This document shows, piece by piece, positions 52,350 through 60,960 of a DNA stretch of 64,000 bases; within the stretch, counting starts at the first letter, position 1, and every line of letters begins with the position of its first letter. Source of the DNA: Polaromonas sp. (GTDB lineage: Bacteria; Pseudomonadota; Gammaproteobacteria; Burkholderiales; Burkholderiaceae_C); assembly GCF_030689685.1 (NCBI RefSeq), contig NZ_JAUYEY010000006.1, forward strand, positions 1 through 64,000, read 5' to 3'. A program made the position numbers and the translations under genes. The notes under the pieces were generated by a model that had not been told where the DNA came from, did no database searches, and saw only the letters and a list, made by a program, of their open reading frames with translations.

Positions 52350-53286
52350 GCTTTTGACTTGCCTGGGAGCTTGTTGCCAGCTCCCCCGCCTTGTTGGCCG
52401 CGTGCAGGGCGGCCTCGTCGGACAGGCTGCGCGCCACGCTGGCGGACAGCAGCAGCACCGCCGATGAGAAATAAATCCACATCAGCAGCACCACCAGCGA
52501 GCCGGCCGCGCCATAGGCAGACACCACGGCAGCGGTGGACAGGTACAGCGCCATCAGGTACTTGCCGAGCGAAAATAAAATACCGCCCGCAATGCCGCCC
52601 ATGACCAGGTAACGCAGCGCAGGTTTGGGCCCGGCACTCATGCGCATCAGAGCCACAAACAATGCAGCCGAAAAGCCCATGGACACCAGCTCGTTGACCG
52701 CCACGGCAATGCGCTCCAGCGGCATGTAGGAGCCGGCCCAGGTCGTGAAGAAACTCAATATTGCGGAAATGGCCAGGGACACCATCAACAGAAAACCGAA
52801 AGCAAGGATGTAGGCAATCCCGCGCAGCCGCAGCGAGGCGCTGTACCACCACTTCTGCTGCGGCGCCACGCCGGTGTCATGGCGCCAGAGCCGTTCAAAG
52901 GCATCCTGCAACTCGGCAAACACCCCGGTCGCACCCGACAACAGCAAGACAAAGGCGATCAGCGACGCAAGAAGACCATCGGCGGGTTCCTGCGCACTTG
53001 CCAGCGCCTGCTTGATCAGCTCCGCGCCCTGCTCACCAATCACGCCGCCTATCTGCTGGATCAGGCCGGTCTCGATGTAGCTGCGGTCCAGCCACCAGCC
53101 CAGCACCGCGACCAGCAGCACCAGAAGCGGCGCGAGGCTGAGAATGCCATAGAAGGACATGGCGGCACTCATGCGCAGGCCGTCCGCATCGATCCACAAG
53201 CCAATCGCGCGACGCGCGGGGCGAATCAGCATGGGAACAGTAGACTTCTGGTAGGCCTGCCGCAGTGCAGTGAACTGGGTAATCAT
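52342..53286 (-). CDS. YihY/BrkB family membrane protein
   Basis: 314 residues, several membrane segments. MSFYGILSLAPLLVLLVAVLG and the family blocks RLWRHDTGVAPQQKWWYSASLRLRG and GSLVVLLMWIYFSSAVLLLSA are typical of UPF0761/BrkB proteins, which are not RNase BN. The last residues (SQKRY) and the stop codon come from the first stem of a family A repeat. Confidence 0.88.
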   Translation of the reverse strand: MITQFTALRQAYQKSTVPMLIRPARRAIGLWIDADGLRMSAAMSFYGILSLAPLLVLLVAVLGWWLDRSYIETGLIQQIGGVIGEQGAELIKQALASAQEPADGLLASLIAFVLLLSGATGVFAELQDAFERLWRHDTGVAPQQKWWYSASLRLRGIAYILAFGFLLMVSLAISAILSFFTTWAGSYMPLERIAVAVNELVSMGFSAALFVALMRMSAGPKPALRYLVMGGIAGGILFSLGKYLMALYLSTAAVVSAYGAAGSLVVLLMWIYFSSAVLLLSASVARSLSDEAALHAANKAGELATSSQASQKRY

Positions 53287-53432
53287 GGCAAGATCTTAGG
53301 CCGGCAGCGGGCCTCGGCGGCTCGGACGCCGACGCCGAAAAAAGTAGGTGCAGGCCGACGCCTGACTGCGGGGCGCAGGCCCCGCACTTCCTATTGAGCG
53401 TTTCAGAATTCATGACCGTCGGAACGCTCAAT

Positions 53433-53469
53433 CCCTCACCCCATCCCTCTCCCAAAGGGCGAGGGTGAG
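53433..53469. repeat. Family B partial copy downstream of rhlE
   Basis: CCTCACCCCATCCCTCTCCC, then AAAGGGCGAGGGTGAG: one arm and hairpin of the element at 29331-29445. It could act as a transcript end for the helicase gene. In 53287-53504 I see also a GC-rich hairpin (TGCGGGGCGCAGGCCCCGCA) at 53369-53388 and no gene. Confidence 0.7.
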
Positions 53470-53504
53470 AGCCGTCCAATTCACTGTCGTGTATTTGGAA
53501 AAGA

Positions 53505-54974
53505 TCACAAAGCCGCAGTCTTGAACAGCGCGGCGACTTTTTTCTTGGGCTTGATGTTGGCCGACACGCTGCTGCGCGGCGCGGCGCCCTTGGCGCTGGC
53601 TTCCCAGGCGGGCTGTGTCTCGGCGGCCAGGGTGGACTCATAAGGCTTGTCAAAAAACGGATCGCGCGATACCGCATGGCGCTGCGGCGGGGCTTCACGG
53701 CGCTCGCGCCGCTCTGGACGCTCGGCCCGGCCCTGCGGCGCGTCTTCTGCGTCACGCACCGCCTGATCGCCGCTGTCGCGGTACATGCGGCGGCCGTCGT
53801 TGATCCGGCCCTGATCCTTGCGCGGCTGGTCTTCTTCGAACTCCATCGGTTCGATCTCGATTTTTGTCTTGATGAGCTTTTCGATGTCTGCCACCAGGCG
53901 CTGGTCGCTGCTGGCCGCAAAACTCACGGCCAGGCCAGACGCGCCAGCACGGCCAGTGCGGCCAATGCGGTGCACATAGTCTTCGGCATTGAAGGGCACA
54001 TCAAAGTTGAATACCGCCGGTACGTCCTTGATGTCCAGACCGCGCGCAGCCACATCGGTACAGACCAGCAGATCGACCTCGCCCTTTTTGAAAGACTCGA
54101 GGGCCTTGAGGCGCTCGTCCTGGCTTTTGTCGCCGTGCAGGGCGGTGGTCTTCAGGCCTTCGCGCTCCAGCGAGCGGGCCAGACGCGCGCAGCCAAGTTT
54201 GCTGTTGACAAACACGAAGGCCTGCTTGAGACCGCGTTGTTTGAGGATCTGGTGCAGGGCCCGGCGTTTGTCGTCGGCGTTGACCGCATAAAAATGCTGC
54301 TCCACCGTGGAGGCGGTGGCGTTGGAGCGCGCCACTTCAATCGTCACCGGGTCCTGCAGGTAGCTGGACGCCAGGCGTTTGATCTCGGGGGAGAAAGTGG
54401 CAGAAAACAGCAGCGTGATGCGCTGCTTGGGCAAGTAACTGAGGATGCGCTGCAGGTCGGGCAAAAAGCCGATGTCCAGCATGCGGTCGGCCTCGTCGAG
54501 CACCACGTACTCAACCTGGTTGAGCACGGTGTTTTTGGCCTCGATATGGTCCAGCAAGCGGCCGGGCGTGGCCACCAGCACTTCCACACCTTTTTTCAGC
54601 TCGGCCGTCTGCGGCTTCATGTCCATGCCGCCAAACACCACCGTGCTGCGCAGATTGGTGTATTTGGCATACAGCTCCACCTGCTCGGCCACCTGAACCG
54701 CCAACTCGCGTGTGGGTAGCAGCACCAGGGCGCGCACCGGGTGCCGCGCTGGCGAGGTGGAAGCGTTTTCGTGTTTCATCATGCGCTGCAGCAGCGGCAA
54801 GGCGAAAGCGGCGGTTTTACCAGTGCCGGTCTGGGCGGCGCCCATCACATCCTTGCCCTGCAGCACGACCGGAATGGCCTGCTCCTGGATGGGTGTCATG
54901 GTTTCGTAGCCCATCTCGGCGACGGCGCGTGCCAGCGGTTCTGCCAGCGAGAGGTTGGAAAAAGAGGATGTCAT
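53505..54974 (-). CDS. rhlE: DEAD-box RNA helicase (RhlE-type)
   Basis: 489 residues from the ATG at 54974, in preference to a TTG two codons upstream. Motif I AAQTGTGKT, motif II DEADRMLD, motif III SAT, motif VI YVHRIGRTGRAG are present in order in the first 360 residues. A charged, Arg-rich tail (ERPERRERREAPPQRH) and a Lys-rich end follow. The RhlE type is inferred from the length and tail. The 5' leader is long (328 bp without a gene), common for this class. Confidence 0.92.
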   Translation of the reverse strand: MTSSFSNLSLAEPLARAVAEMGYETMTPIQEQAIPVVLQGKDVMGAAQTGTGKTAAFALPLLQRMMKHENASTSPARHPVRALVLLPTRELAVQVAEQVELYAKYTNLRSTVVFGGMDMKPQTAELKKGVEVLVATPGRLLDHIEAKNTVLNQVEYVVLDEADRMLDIGFLPDLQRILSYLPKQRITLLFSATFSPEIKRLASSYLQDPVTIEVARSNATASTVEQHFYAVNADDKRRALHQILKQRGLKQAFVFVNSKLGCARLARSLEREGLKTTALHGDKSQDERLKALESFKKGEVDLLVCTDVAARGLDIKDVPAVFNFDVPFNAEDYVHRIGRTGRAGASGLAVSFAASSDQRLVADIEKLIKTKIEIEPMEFEEDQPRKDQGRINDGRRMYRDSGDQAVRDAEDAPQGRAERPERRERREAPPQRHAVSRDPFFDKPYESTLAAETQPAWEASAKGAAPRSSVSANIKPKKKVAALFKTAAL

Positions 54975-55302
54975 AAGCAAGGCCCGGCGTAACTCCAGCG
55001 TTTGTAGGTAGCGGATGGTCGCGCGGGCCGGGACGGGTTTGCCGGGGCGCGTTGGGAGCCAACAGCACGGCTGGTGGCAAAGGGAGCGCTGCAGACTGCC
55101 GGAGCGCGATCATTGATCGCAGGGCGTGAGCAGCGCTTCCTCAAGCCCCTATTGTCGCACTTTGGGCGAAAACACCCGCCAAATGCCAAACAACACCCCG
55201 ATGGCGCGCCGGGCACGCCGCGCCAGACTGCGGACGGATCACGGCATGCTACCAATTTAATAGCTACTTATCTCCGCCGGATATGGGCTAGAGTGCGATT
55301 TC
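54975..55302. other. Gene-free region between rhlE and the metallopeptidase gene
   Basis: It holds repeat copy 9 (55248-55302) and a GCGATCATTGATCGC palindrome near 55108-55122. It presumably contains the rhlE promoter and leader. No coding region is supported. Confidence 0.6.
55248..55302 (+). repeat. Family A repeat, copy 9, touching a gene 3' end
   Basis: GCTACCAATTTAATAGC, TACTTATCTCC, GCCGGATATGGGC, TAGAGTGCGATTT. The next gene's stop codon (TAA, minus strand) and last Leu codon abut its end. Confidence 0.8.
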
Positions 55303-56178
55303 TTATAAATTTCGGGCATTGAAGGTGTCGCAGGCCTTGACGCTGCCCTGTTGCAGACCGTTGTTGAACCAGCGCGCCCGTTGGGCACTGGTACCGTGGG
55401 TGAAACTTTCCGGGACGATCTTGCCTCCGCCGCCCTGCTGCAGCGCGTCGTCGCCAATCTTGGCTGCCGCGTTCATGGCTTCCTCGACGTCGCCCTGCTC
55501 CAGGATGGCTCGGGCGCGCTGCGCCTGGTTGGCCCAGACACCGGCAAAACAGTCGGCCTGCAGTTCGAGCTTGACGCTCATTGCGTTGTACTCGACCTTG
55601 CTGATGCGCCCGCGCATCTGGTCCATCTTGCCGGTGATGCCGAGCAGGTTCTGCACATGGTGGCTGACCTCGTGCGCAATCACATAGGCCTGGGCAAAGT
55701 CGCCGGGCGCGCCCAGCCGTTTCTGCAGGGTTTCATAAAAACCGAGGTCGATGTAGACCTTCTGGTCGGCCGGGCAGTAAAACGGCCCCATCGCCGCCTG
55801 GCCCTGGCCGCAGGCGGTCTGCGTGGCACCACGAAACAGCACCAGGGTCGGTTCCCGGTAGGTGCTGCCGCCCTTGGCAAACACATCTTTCCAGACGTCT
55901 TCGGTGTCCGCCAGCACGGTCGAAACAAATCCCGCCATGCGGTCATCGGCTGGCGGCCGCTGGGCCGGACCCTGCTGGACCTGTGCCGTGGGCGTGCCGC
56001 CGCTAAGCAGGCTCAGGATGGTCATCGGGTTGATGCCGAAGATCCAGCCACCCACCAGCGCGATCACAATCGTGCCTATGCCTATGCTGCGGCCGCCCAA
56101 TATGCCGCCTCCGCCAAAACCCCCGCCGCTGCGACGGTCTTCGACATTGTCAGACTGGCGGTTGCCTTCCCATTTCAT
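55303..56178 (-). CDS. Neutral zinc metallopeptidase (YpfJ family)
   Basis: 291 residues. An N-terminal Gly-rich segment and one membrane segment (about 33-55) precede the domain with the catalytic HEVSHH motif in AYVIAHEVSHHVQNLLG and the third ligand in the LELQADCFAGVWA block. Family members are putative membrane-attached metalloproteases; substrates are unknown. The ORF ends FNARNL; its stop lies at the edge of repeat copy 9. Confidence 0.9.
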   Translation of the reverse strand: MKWEGNRQSDNVEDRRSGGGFGGGGILGGRSIGIGTIVIALVGGWIFGINPMTILSLLSGGTPTAQVQQGPAQRPPADDRMAGFVSTVLADTEDVWKDVFAKGGSTYREPTLVLFRGATQTACGQGQAAMGPFYCPADQKVYIDLGFYETLQKRLGAPGDFAQAYVIAHEVSHHVQNLLGITGKMDQMRGRISKVEYNAMSVKLELQADCFAGVWANQAQRARAILEQGDVEEAMNAAAKIGDDALQQGGGGKIVPESFTHGTSAQRARWFNNGLQQGSVKACDTFNARNL

Positions 56179-56284
56179 GTGCGGCTTTCAGTAAGTGGGA
56201 GCGGGCGGTCGGATGCGGGCCGCCACTTTACTTGCCGGCGCGGCGTCAGGGGAACGATTTCTTGCTTCAAAATGTCTATCCCTC

Positions 56285-56959
56285 ATGACTACACTTCCCC
56301 GCTTGCGCGTTTGGCTGGCTGTACTGGTGGCAACGCTGCTCACAGCATGTGCCAGCCCCATCGTCACCCAAGTCAGCAATTTCAACCAATGGCCGTCAGA
56401 CGCGACCGGCAGCAGCTTCACCTTCATCAAGCCACCGTCCAGCCCGTCGCAGCCGCCACCCGAGCTGGAATTGGCAACTTACCAAGCCTATGCGCAACAG
56501 GAGCTCGAAAAACTGGGCCTGCGGCGCGCGCCCACTGGTCAGGCCGCGCGCCTGCTGGTGGAGCTCGGCTGGATCACCCAGCCGCAAGATCGCACCTACC
56601 GCCAACCGATTTACGATGATCGGCTGGTGTTCTACCCGCCCTACCGCAATGCGGCCGGCCAGGTGTTTCCGGGTTACTGGGCGCCCAGCCGCTTTGGCCC
56701 GGCCTACCTCGGCGACCGGCTGGTGGCCTACACCGTGCAGTTCAACCAGATCAACCTGCGCATACTCGACAAGCAGGGCAGCCCGCCGGGCCAGCCCCGC
56801 GCTGTGTTCGAGTCGCATGCGGTGTATGAGGGCCAGGCCACGCTGCCCACCATGGCAGCCTACCTGGTGCGCGCGGTGTTCGACGGCTTTCCGGGCCAGA
56901 ACGGGCAGGTCCGGCGCGTCAACTTTGATCGGGAAACCGGTGCGGTGATCCGGAAGTAA
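56285..56959 (+). CDS. DUF4136-type lipoprotein
   Basis: 224 residues from the ATG at 56285. Lipoprotein signal LRVWLAVLVATLLTAC with Cys about 22. The mature part has SSFTFIKPPSS, ELATYQAYAQQELEKLGLRRA and VQFNQINLRILDKQG, the DUF4136 pattern. Function unknown; outer-membrane association expected. Divergent from the metallopeptidase gene. Confidence 0.85.
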   Translation: MTTLPRLRVWLAVLVATLLTACASPIVTQVSNFNQWPSDATGSSFTFIKPPSSPSQPPPELELATYQAYAQQELEKLGLRRAPTGQAARLLVELGWITQPQDRTYRQPIYDDRLVFYPPYRNAAGQVFPGYWAPSRFGPAYLGDRLVAYTVQFNQINLRILDKQGSPPGQPRAVFESHAVYEGQATLPTMAAYLVRAVFDGFPGQNGQVRRVNFDRETGAVIRK

Positions 56960-56963
56960 ACCG

Positions 56964-57806
56964 TCAGTCGAACCGGACAGACAGGCCTTCGAGCTGGCCG
57001 GCGACCGGCCCGGAAGCTTCCAGCGCGGTGTGCCAGGTCTGCCCCGACAACACCGGCCAGGCGTCGGTCAGCGTGCCGGTGGTGATGATGTCGCCCGCCT
57101 GCAACGGCGGTGTGCCGGGCGTGGCGCGTAACTCCTGCACAAAATGCAGCAGCGCCTGCAGCGGGCCGTCGAGCACGTTGGCGCCGAATCCTTCGTCTTT
57201 CAACACACCGTCGCCATAGAGTTTGAGGCGGATGCCGGACAGCGCCTGCGCGAGCGCGTCGGGCGCGGTGCCGCGCGGCATCGCCACCGGTCGCCCCACC
57301 AGCAGACGCCCGTGCAGGCCTTCGTCGGCCACGGCCTGCGCGGCGCTGAATTTCCAGCCCGGAAAATGCGTGTGCACAATCTCAAAGCCATGCGCCACCC
57401 AGGCCATCGCATCGACCAGTTGCGTCAAGGTACAGCCGGGCATCGGGGCGGCACGCAGGCCGAACACAATCTCGGGTTCGATGCGCGGCTCGCACAGCCC
57501 GGTCAGAGACACCACGCCGGCATTCGGTCCCGCCGCATCAACGCGGCTCAAGGTGCTTTGCCAGACCGTCCCCCAGATCGGTGCAAACACCCCGTAACGC
57601 GGCCAGATCGTGCGGTTGGTGAACCCAACCTTGTAGCCGACAGCTTGCTCACCCGCAGCGATACGCTCCGCGCGCACGGCCAACGCAGCGGTGTAGGCGG
57701 CTGGCAAATCGGCAGGAACACCCGGCGGCCAGGTGAGGGGACGGGCTTGCAGGCGAGCTTGAGAAATATCAGCCACAAGGCCGGCCAGTGGTGTTGAAAT
57801 GGTCAT
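56964..57806 (-). CDS. 2-keto-4-pentenoate hydratase-family (FAH-fold) protein
   Basis: 280 residues. AVGYKVGFTNRTIWPRYGVFAPIWG, GLCEPRIEPEIVFGL (metal ligands Glu-x-Glu) and GDIITTGTLTDAWPVLSGQTW follow 2-keto-4-pentenoate hydratases/oxopentenoate hydratases of meta-cleavage pathways. No ring-cleavage genes are nearby, so the substrate is open. Its stop is 4 bp from the convergent DUF4136 gene. Confidence 0.85.
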   Translation of the reverse strand: MTISTPLAGLVADISQARLQARPLTWPPGVPADLPAAYTAALAVRAERIAAGEQAVGYKVGFTNRTIWPRYGVFAPIWGTVWQSTLSRVDAAGPNAGVVSLTGLCEPRIEPEIVFGLRAAPMPGCTLTQLVDAMAWVAHGFEIVHTHFPGWKFSAAQAVADEGLHGRLLVGRPVAMPRGTAPDALAQALSGIRLKLYGDGVLKDEGFGANVLDGPLQALLHFVQELRATPGTPPLQAGDIITTGTLTDAWPVLSGQTWHTALEASGPVAGQLEGLSVRFD

Positions 57807-57874
57807 GCGCCCATATTAGCCAAAAACCGCACCGGCCCAGAGCACGGATCATGCAAGCTGCGCACAATACCAGC

Positions 57875-58540
57875 ATGAGCACACCTACCGCAACCACGTC
57901 GCCTCCAACGGTCTTGCTGACCGGTTTCGATCCGTTCGGGGGCGACAGCCTGAACCCGAGCTGGCTGGCCGTCGAGACGCTGCAAGGCCGACGCATCGCC
58001 GGCCACAAGGTCGTTGCGGCGCAACTGCCCACGGTGTTTGGCTCTTCGCTGGTCGAGCTGGCGCGTTTGCTGCGCGAACATCGGCCCACGCTGGTGATTT
58101 GCGTGGGGCAAGCCGGCGGGCGCGCCGCGATCTCGCTGGAGCGCATCGCCATCAATGTCAACGACGCGCGCATTGCAGACAACGCTGCCGCTCAACCGGT
58201 GGACACGCCGGTGGTAGCCGGCGGACCGGCGGCCTATTTCACGACGCTGCCAATCAAGGCCATGCTGTTGGCGCTGCAGGGCGAGGGCATTCCCGCCGAG
58301 GTGTCGCAAACGGCCGGCACCTTCGTCTGCAACCATGTGTTTTACGGATTGATGCACCACCTCTCGACGCGGCGGGGCTTCAAGCGCACACGCGGCGGTT
58401 TTGTCCATGTGCCCTGGCTGCCCGAACAGGGCCAGCCCAGCATGACCACCGATGAACTGGTACGCGGCCTGCGGCTGCTCATTGCCACAGCACTGGCCAC
58501 GCCAGAAGACATCGCCCAAGGCGCGGGTGCGATCAGTTAG
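57875..58540 (+). CDS. pcp: Pyroglutamyl-peptidase I
   Basis: 221 residues from the ATG at 57875 (MSTPTATTSPPTVLLTGFDPFGGD); an ATG at 57851 would add eight residues. It removes N-terminal pyroglutamate. The catalytic triad is visible: Glu in AISLERIAINVNDARI, Cys in TFVCNHVFYGL, His in GGFVHVPWLPEQ. Normal length for the bacterial enzyme. The 3' end overlaps the convergent small membrane gene by 4 bp. Confidence 0.93.
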   Translation: MSTPTATTSPPTVLLTGFDPFGGDSLNPSWLAVETLQGRRIAGHKVVAAQLPTVFGSSLVELARLLREHRPTLVICVGQAGGRAAISLERIAINVNDARIADNAAAQPVDTPVVAGGPAAYFTTLPIKAMLLALQGEGIPAEVSQTAGTFVCNHVFYGLMHHLSTRRGFKRTRGGFVHVPWLPEQGQPSMTTDELVRGLRLLIATALATPEDIAQGAGAIS

Positions 58541-58758
58541 GAGGGCTTCGGAGGCTCAGGTTCGTCGCGCACAAGCCGCCACATCAGCCAGGTGCCTATC
58601 AACGCGTTGCAAAGCGCAAACACACCCACCACGATCATGGCAAAAGTATTGAGGGGACGGTTATGGACAATCCAGGCCAGCGCAGCCGATAAAGCGTTGA
58701 GCGCCAACATCATCCAGAACAGGGGATTGCGCGGTTGAATCAAGCGGGACAATTTCAT
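58537..58758 (-). CDS. Small two-TM membrane protein
   Basis: 73 residues from the ATG at 58758. Two hydrophobic segments (FWMMLALNALSAALAWIV and FAMIVVGVFALCNALIGTWLM) and a proline-rich tail. Family not recognised; common in betaproteobacteria of this type by impression only. Confidence 0.65.
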   Translation of the reverse strand: MKLSRLIQPRNPLFWMMLALNALSAALAWIVHNRPLNTFAMIVVGVFALCNALIGTWLMWRLVRDEPEPPKPS

Positions 58759-58808
58759 GGCGGTCATGCTAACCGCATTTCTGCCCTGCCTCGCTGCGAC
58801 CCGGACAG

Positions 58809-59171
58809 TTAGCGGTGCGTGCTGAAGGAAACCGGGATGAACCCCTGGCTACCGCCAGCCGCTACCGCTGTGCTGCGGCTGAAGCTGCCACTGTTGTCCG
58901 CCAGCGTGGTGGTACGGCCGACAGCATCGGGCGCGGCTTGCGCCTGGATCATGCATTTGTTGAGTTGCGCGCCACCGAGCGTTTCGATGCACTGAACCAT
59001 CGCGGTCCGCTGCGAAGCCAGCATGGCTTCACGCAGTTCAGCCTTTTTCACCTGACCGCTCGCCACCATCGCAATGCCGACCAGCAGGCTGACCACCAGC
59101 AAGAGCCCGGCGCCGGCAAAAATATATTCGCGTGGCACGGTGTGGACTTTGGGCAAGTGGCTGGAAAACAT
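58809..59171 (-). CDS. Membrane-anchored small protein of unknown function
   Basis: 120 residues from the ATG at 59171 (MFSSHLPKVHTVPREYIFAG), chosen for the ribosome site AGGAG 5 bp upstream. One membrane segment at about 17-40, a short periplasmic part with two cysteines (VQCIETLGGAQLNKCMIQ) and a Ser/Gly-rich end. I do not recognise the family. Confidence 0.65.
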   Translation of the reverse strand: MFSSHLPKVHTVPREYIFAGAGLLLVVSLLVGIAMVASGQVKKAELREAMLASQRTAMVQCIETLGGAQLNKCMIQAQAAPDAVGRTTTLADNSGSFSRSTAVAAGGSQGFIPVSFSTHR

Positions 59172-59299
59172 GGAAGGCTCCTGGTGACGACAGATGTGAT
59201 GGTAGGCCGGCAGGGGGCGTGGACAACCCGGTGCACGGCCCGTTGCGCTGTAGGAAAAAATCGCCTGGCCCCCTGCGCCTTCCGGCTTAACATCCGGGC

Positions 59300-60226
59300 A
59301 TGAAAGACGCATCCCCCCAGCTCGACGCCGCGCAAACCGCAGACCGTCTGCCTTACCCTGCGCTGGTCGCAGAAATTGTGAGACTGCTGGACGATGACTC
59401 GGTACAGGTGCCGGAGCGGCTGGTGCAACCGCTGGCCGGTGGTGGCAGCCTGTTTGTCATGCCGGCCATGGACAGCCAGGTGGCTATCACCAAGCTGATC
59501 ACCTTCACACCGGCCAACGCGGGCACGCCGCGCGCGACCATCCAGGGCGATGTGGTGGTGTTTGACATTGCCAGCGGCGCGCGCCGGCTGGTGCTGGACG
59601 GCCCGACCGTCACGGCCAGGCGCACCGCTGCGGTGTCGCTGCTCGCGGCGCAGCGGCTCGCGCCCAATCAAAATGGCCCGCTGCTGATCGTCGGCGCCGG
59701 CGTGCAGGGCCGGGCGCACCTGGAGGCGTTTGCCGAAGGCCTGGGCATCACCGAAGTGGTGATCGCTTCGCGCAGCTCCGCCAGCGCGCAGGCGCTCGCT
59801 GCACAGGCGCAGAGGCTGGGCCTGCATGCGCGGGTCACGCAGGATGCCAACACCGCGTTGGCCGACTGCCCGCTGGCGGTGACCTGCACACCGGCCTGCG
59901 GCGTGGTGCTGGAGGCCTTGCCGCGTCGGGACGGTTTTATCGCTGTGGTCGGCGCCTTCACGCCGATGATGGTGGAACTCGGCGCCGGCCTGTGCCGCCA
60001 TGTCGCAGAGACCGGCGCGGTGTTTGTGGATACAGCCGACGCCCTGCACGAAGCCGGCGACCTGCTGCAAGCCGGGCTGGCCGTGGGCCGCTTCGCCACC
60101 TTGGCCGCCGTGGTGCGCGGCGGTCTTCCCCCGTCTGCAGGTCCCGTGCTGTTCAAAAGCTGCGGCTGGGCCGGCTGGGACCTGGCAGCCGCGCGCACCG
60201 CGTTACGGTCTGGCGCCACAAGCTGA
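59300..60226 (+). CDS. Ornithine cyclodeaminase / mu-crystallin family protein
   Basis: 308 residues. LFVMPAMDSQVAITKLITFTPANA resembles the substrate segment, TARRTAAVSLLAA and LLIVGAGVQGRAHLEAF are the NAD(P)-binding GxGxxG region, and AVVGAFTPMMVELG follows. Many members are pyrroline-2-carboxylate or ketimine reductases rather than true ornithine cyclodeaminases, so the reaction is open. Codon use is normal. Confidence 0.88.
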   Translation: MKDASPQLDAAQTADRLPYPALVAEIVRLLDDDSVQVPERLVQPLAGGGSLFVMPAMDSQVAITKLITFTPANAGTPRATIQGDVVVFDIASGARRLVLDGPTVTARRTAAVSLLAAQRLAPNQNGPLLIVGAGVQGRAHLEAFAEGLGITEVVIASRSSASAQALAAQAQRLGLHARVTQDANTALADCPLAVTCTPACGVVLEALPRRDGFIAVVGAFTPMMVELGAGLCRHVAETGAVFVDTADALHEAGDLLQAGLAVGRFATLAAVVRGGLPPSAGPVLFKSCGWAGWDLAAARTALRSGATS

Positions 60227-60253
60227 ACTCAAACTCGGGCGGGTATTGCCGCT

Positions 60254-60946
60254 TCAGGCCAGCCCGCACCATTCGGCAAAGCGGTGAAAGGCATCGGCCC
60301 ACAGCGCCCAGGCCGCCGCAAGAACCAGCAGCCCACCAGCCGCGCGTGTGCCCCAGTCCTGGCGCAGCCGGTTGCCGCGGTCCTGCAGCTTGTCATACAG
60401 CCAGGGCACCAGCATCAGCGAGACGCTGCTGCCGGCGGCGAACAGCGCCATGGACAAGGCCCCGGCCAGTGGCCCACCACTGAGCGAAGCCACCAGCAGC
60501 GCCGAATACAGCAGGCCGCAAGGCATGAAAGCCCACAGGGCGCCGGTGGCAAAAACCCCGCCGCGCGCGCTGGCCAGGGGGCGGATGCGCGCCCAGACCG
60601 AGCGGCCCGCTGCACTGACCCACTCCGGCTGGCGCGCCTGGGCCAGCAACATCAGCCCCCAGAGCAGCACCAGCAAATGAAACAGGGTCCAGACCGGTCG
60701 CAACGCTGAGGTCGCAGAGCTGAGCCAGGCCAGGCTTTGCACGGCCAGCGCTGCGGCCGCACCGGCCAACGAATACCCCACCAGCCGGCCTGCCTGAAAA
60801 CCCAGCAGCGAACGCATACGCGAAGCCCCGCCTTCGCGCGGCCCCAGCCGGGAGATGCCGGCACAGGCGGCGCCACACATGGCCGCACAATGCGGCCCGC
60901 CGGCCAGCCCCATCAACAGGGCGGTGACAGCCAGCGTGGTGGACAT
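60254..60946 (-). CDS. TauE/SafE-like (UreH_2 domain) membrane protein
   Basis: 230 residues, about six membrane segments. It starts with the Cys/His motif GGPHCAAMCG near residues 16-25, the hallmark of the UreH_2 group that sits beside cbb3 oxidase and hemN genes and is linked to copper delivery for oxidase maturation. FMPCGLLYSALLVASLS carries a second Cys. It lies 14 bp after hemN and probably shares its FNR-controlled transcript. Confidence 0.85.
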   Translation of the reverse strand: MSTTLAVTALLMGLAGGPHCAAMCGAACAGISRLGPREGGASRMRSLLGFQAGRLVGYSLAGAAAALAVQSLAWLSSATSALRPVWTLFHLLVLLWGLMLLAQARQPEWVSAAGRSVWARIRPLASARGGVFATGALWAFMPCGLLYSALLVASLSGGPLAGALSMALFAAGSSVSLMLVPWLYDKLQDRGNRLRQDWGTRAAGGLLVLAAAWALWADAFHRFAEWCGLA

Positions 60947-60960
60947 GCCCGGCGCGTCTT

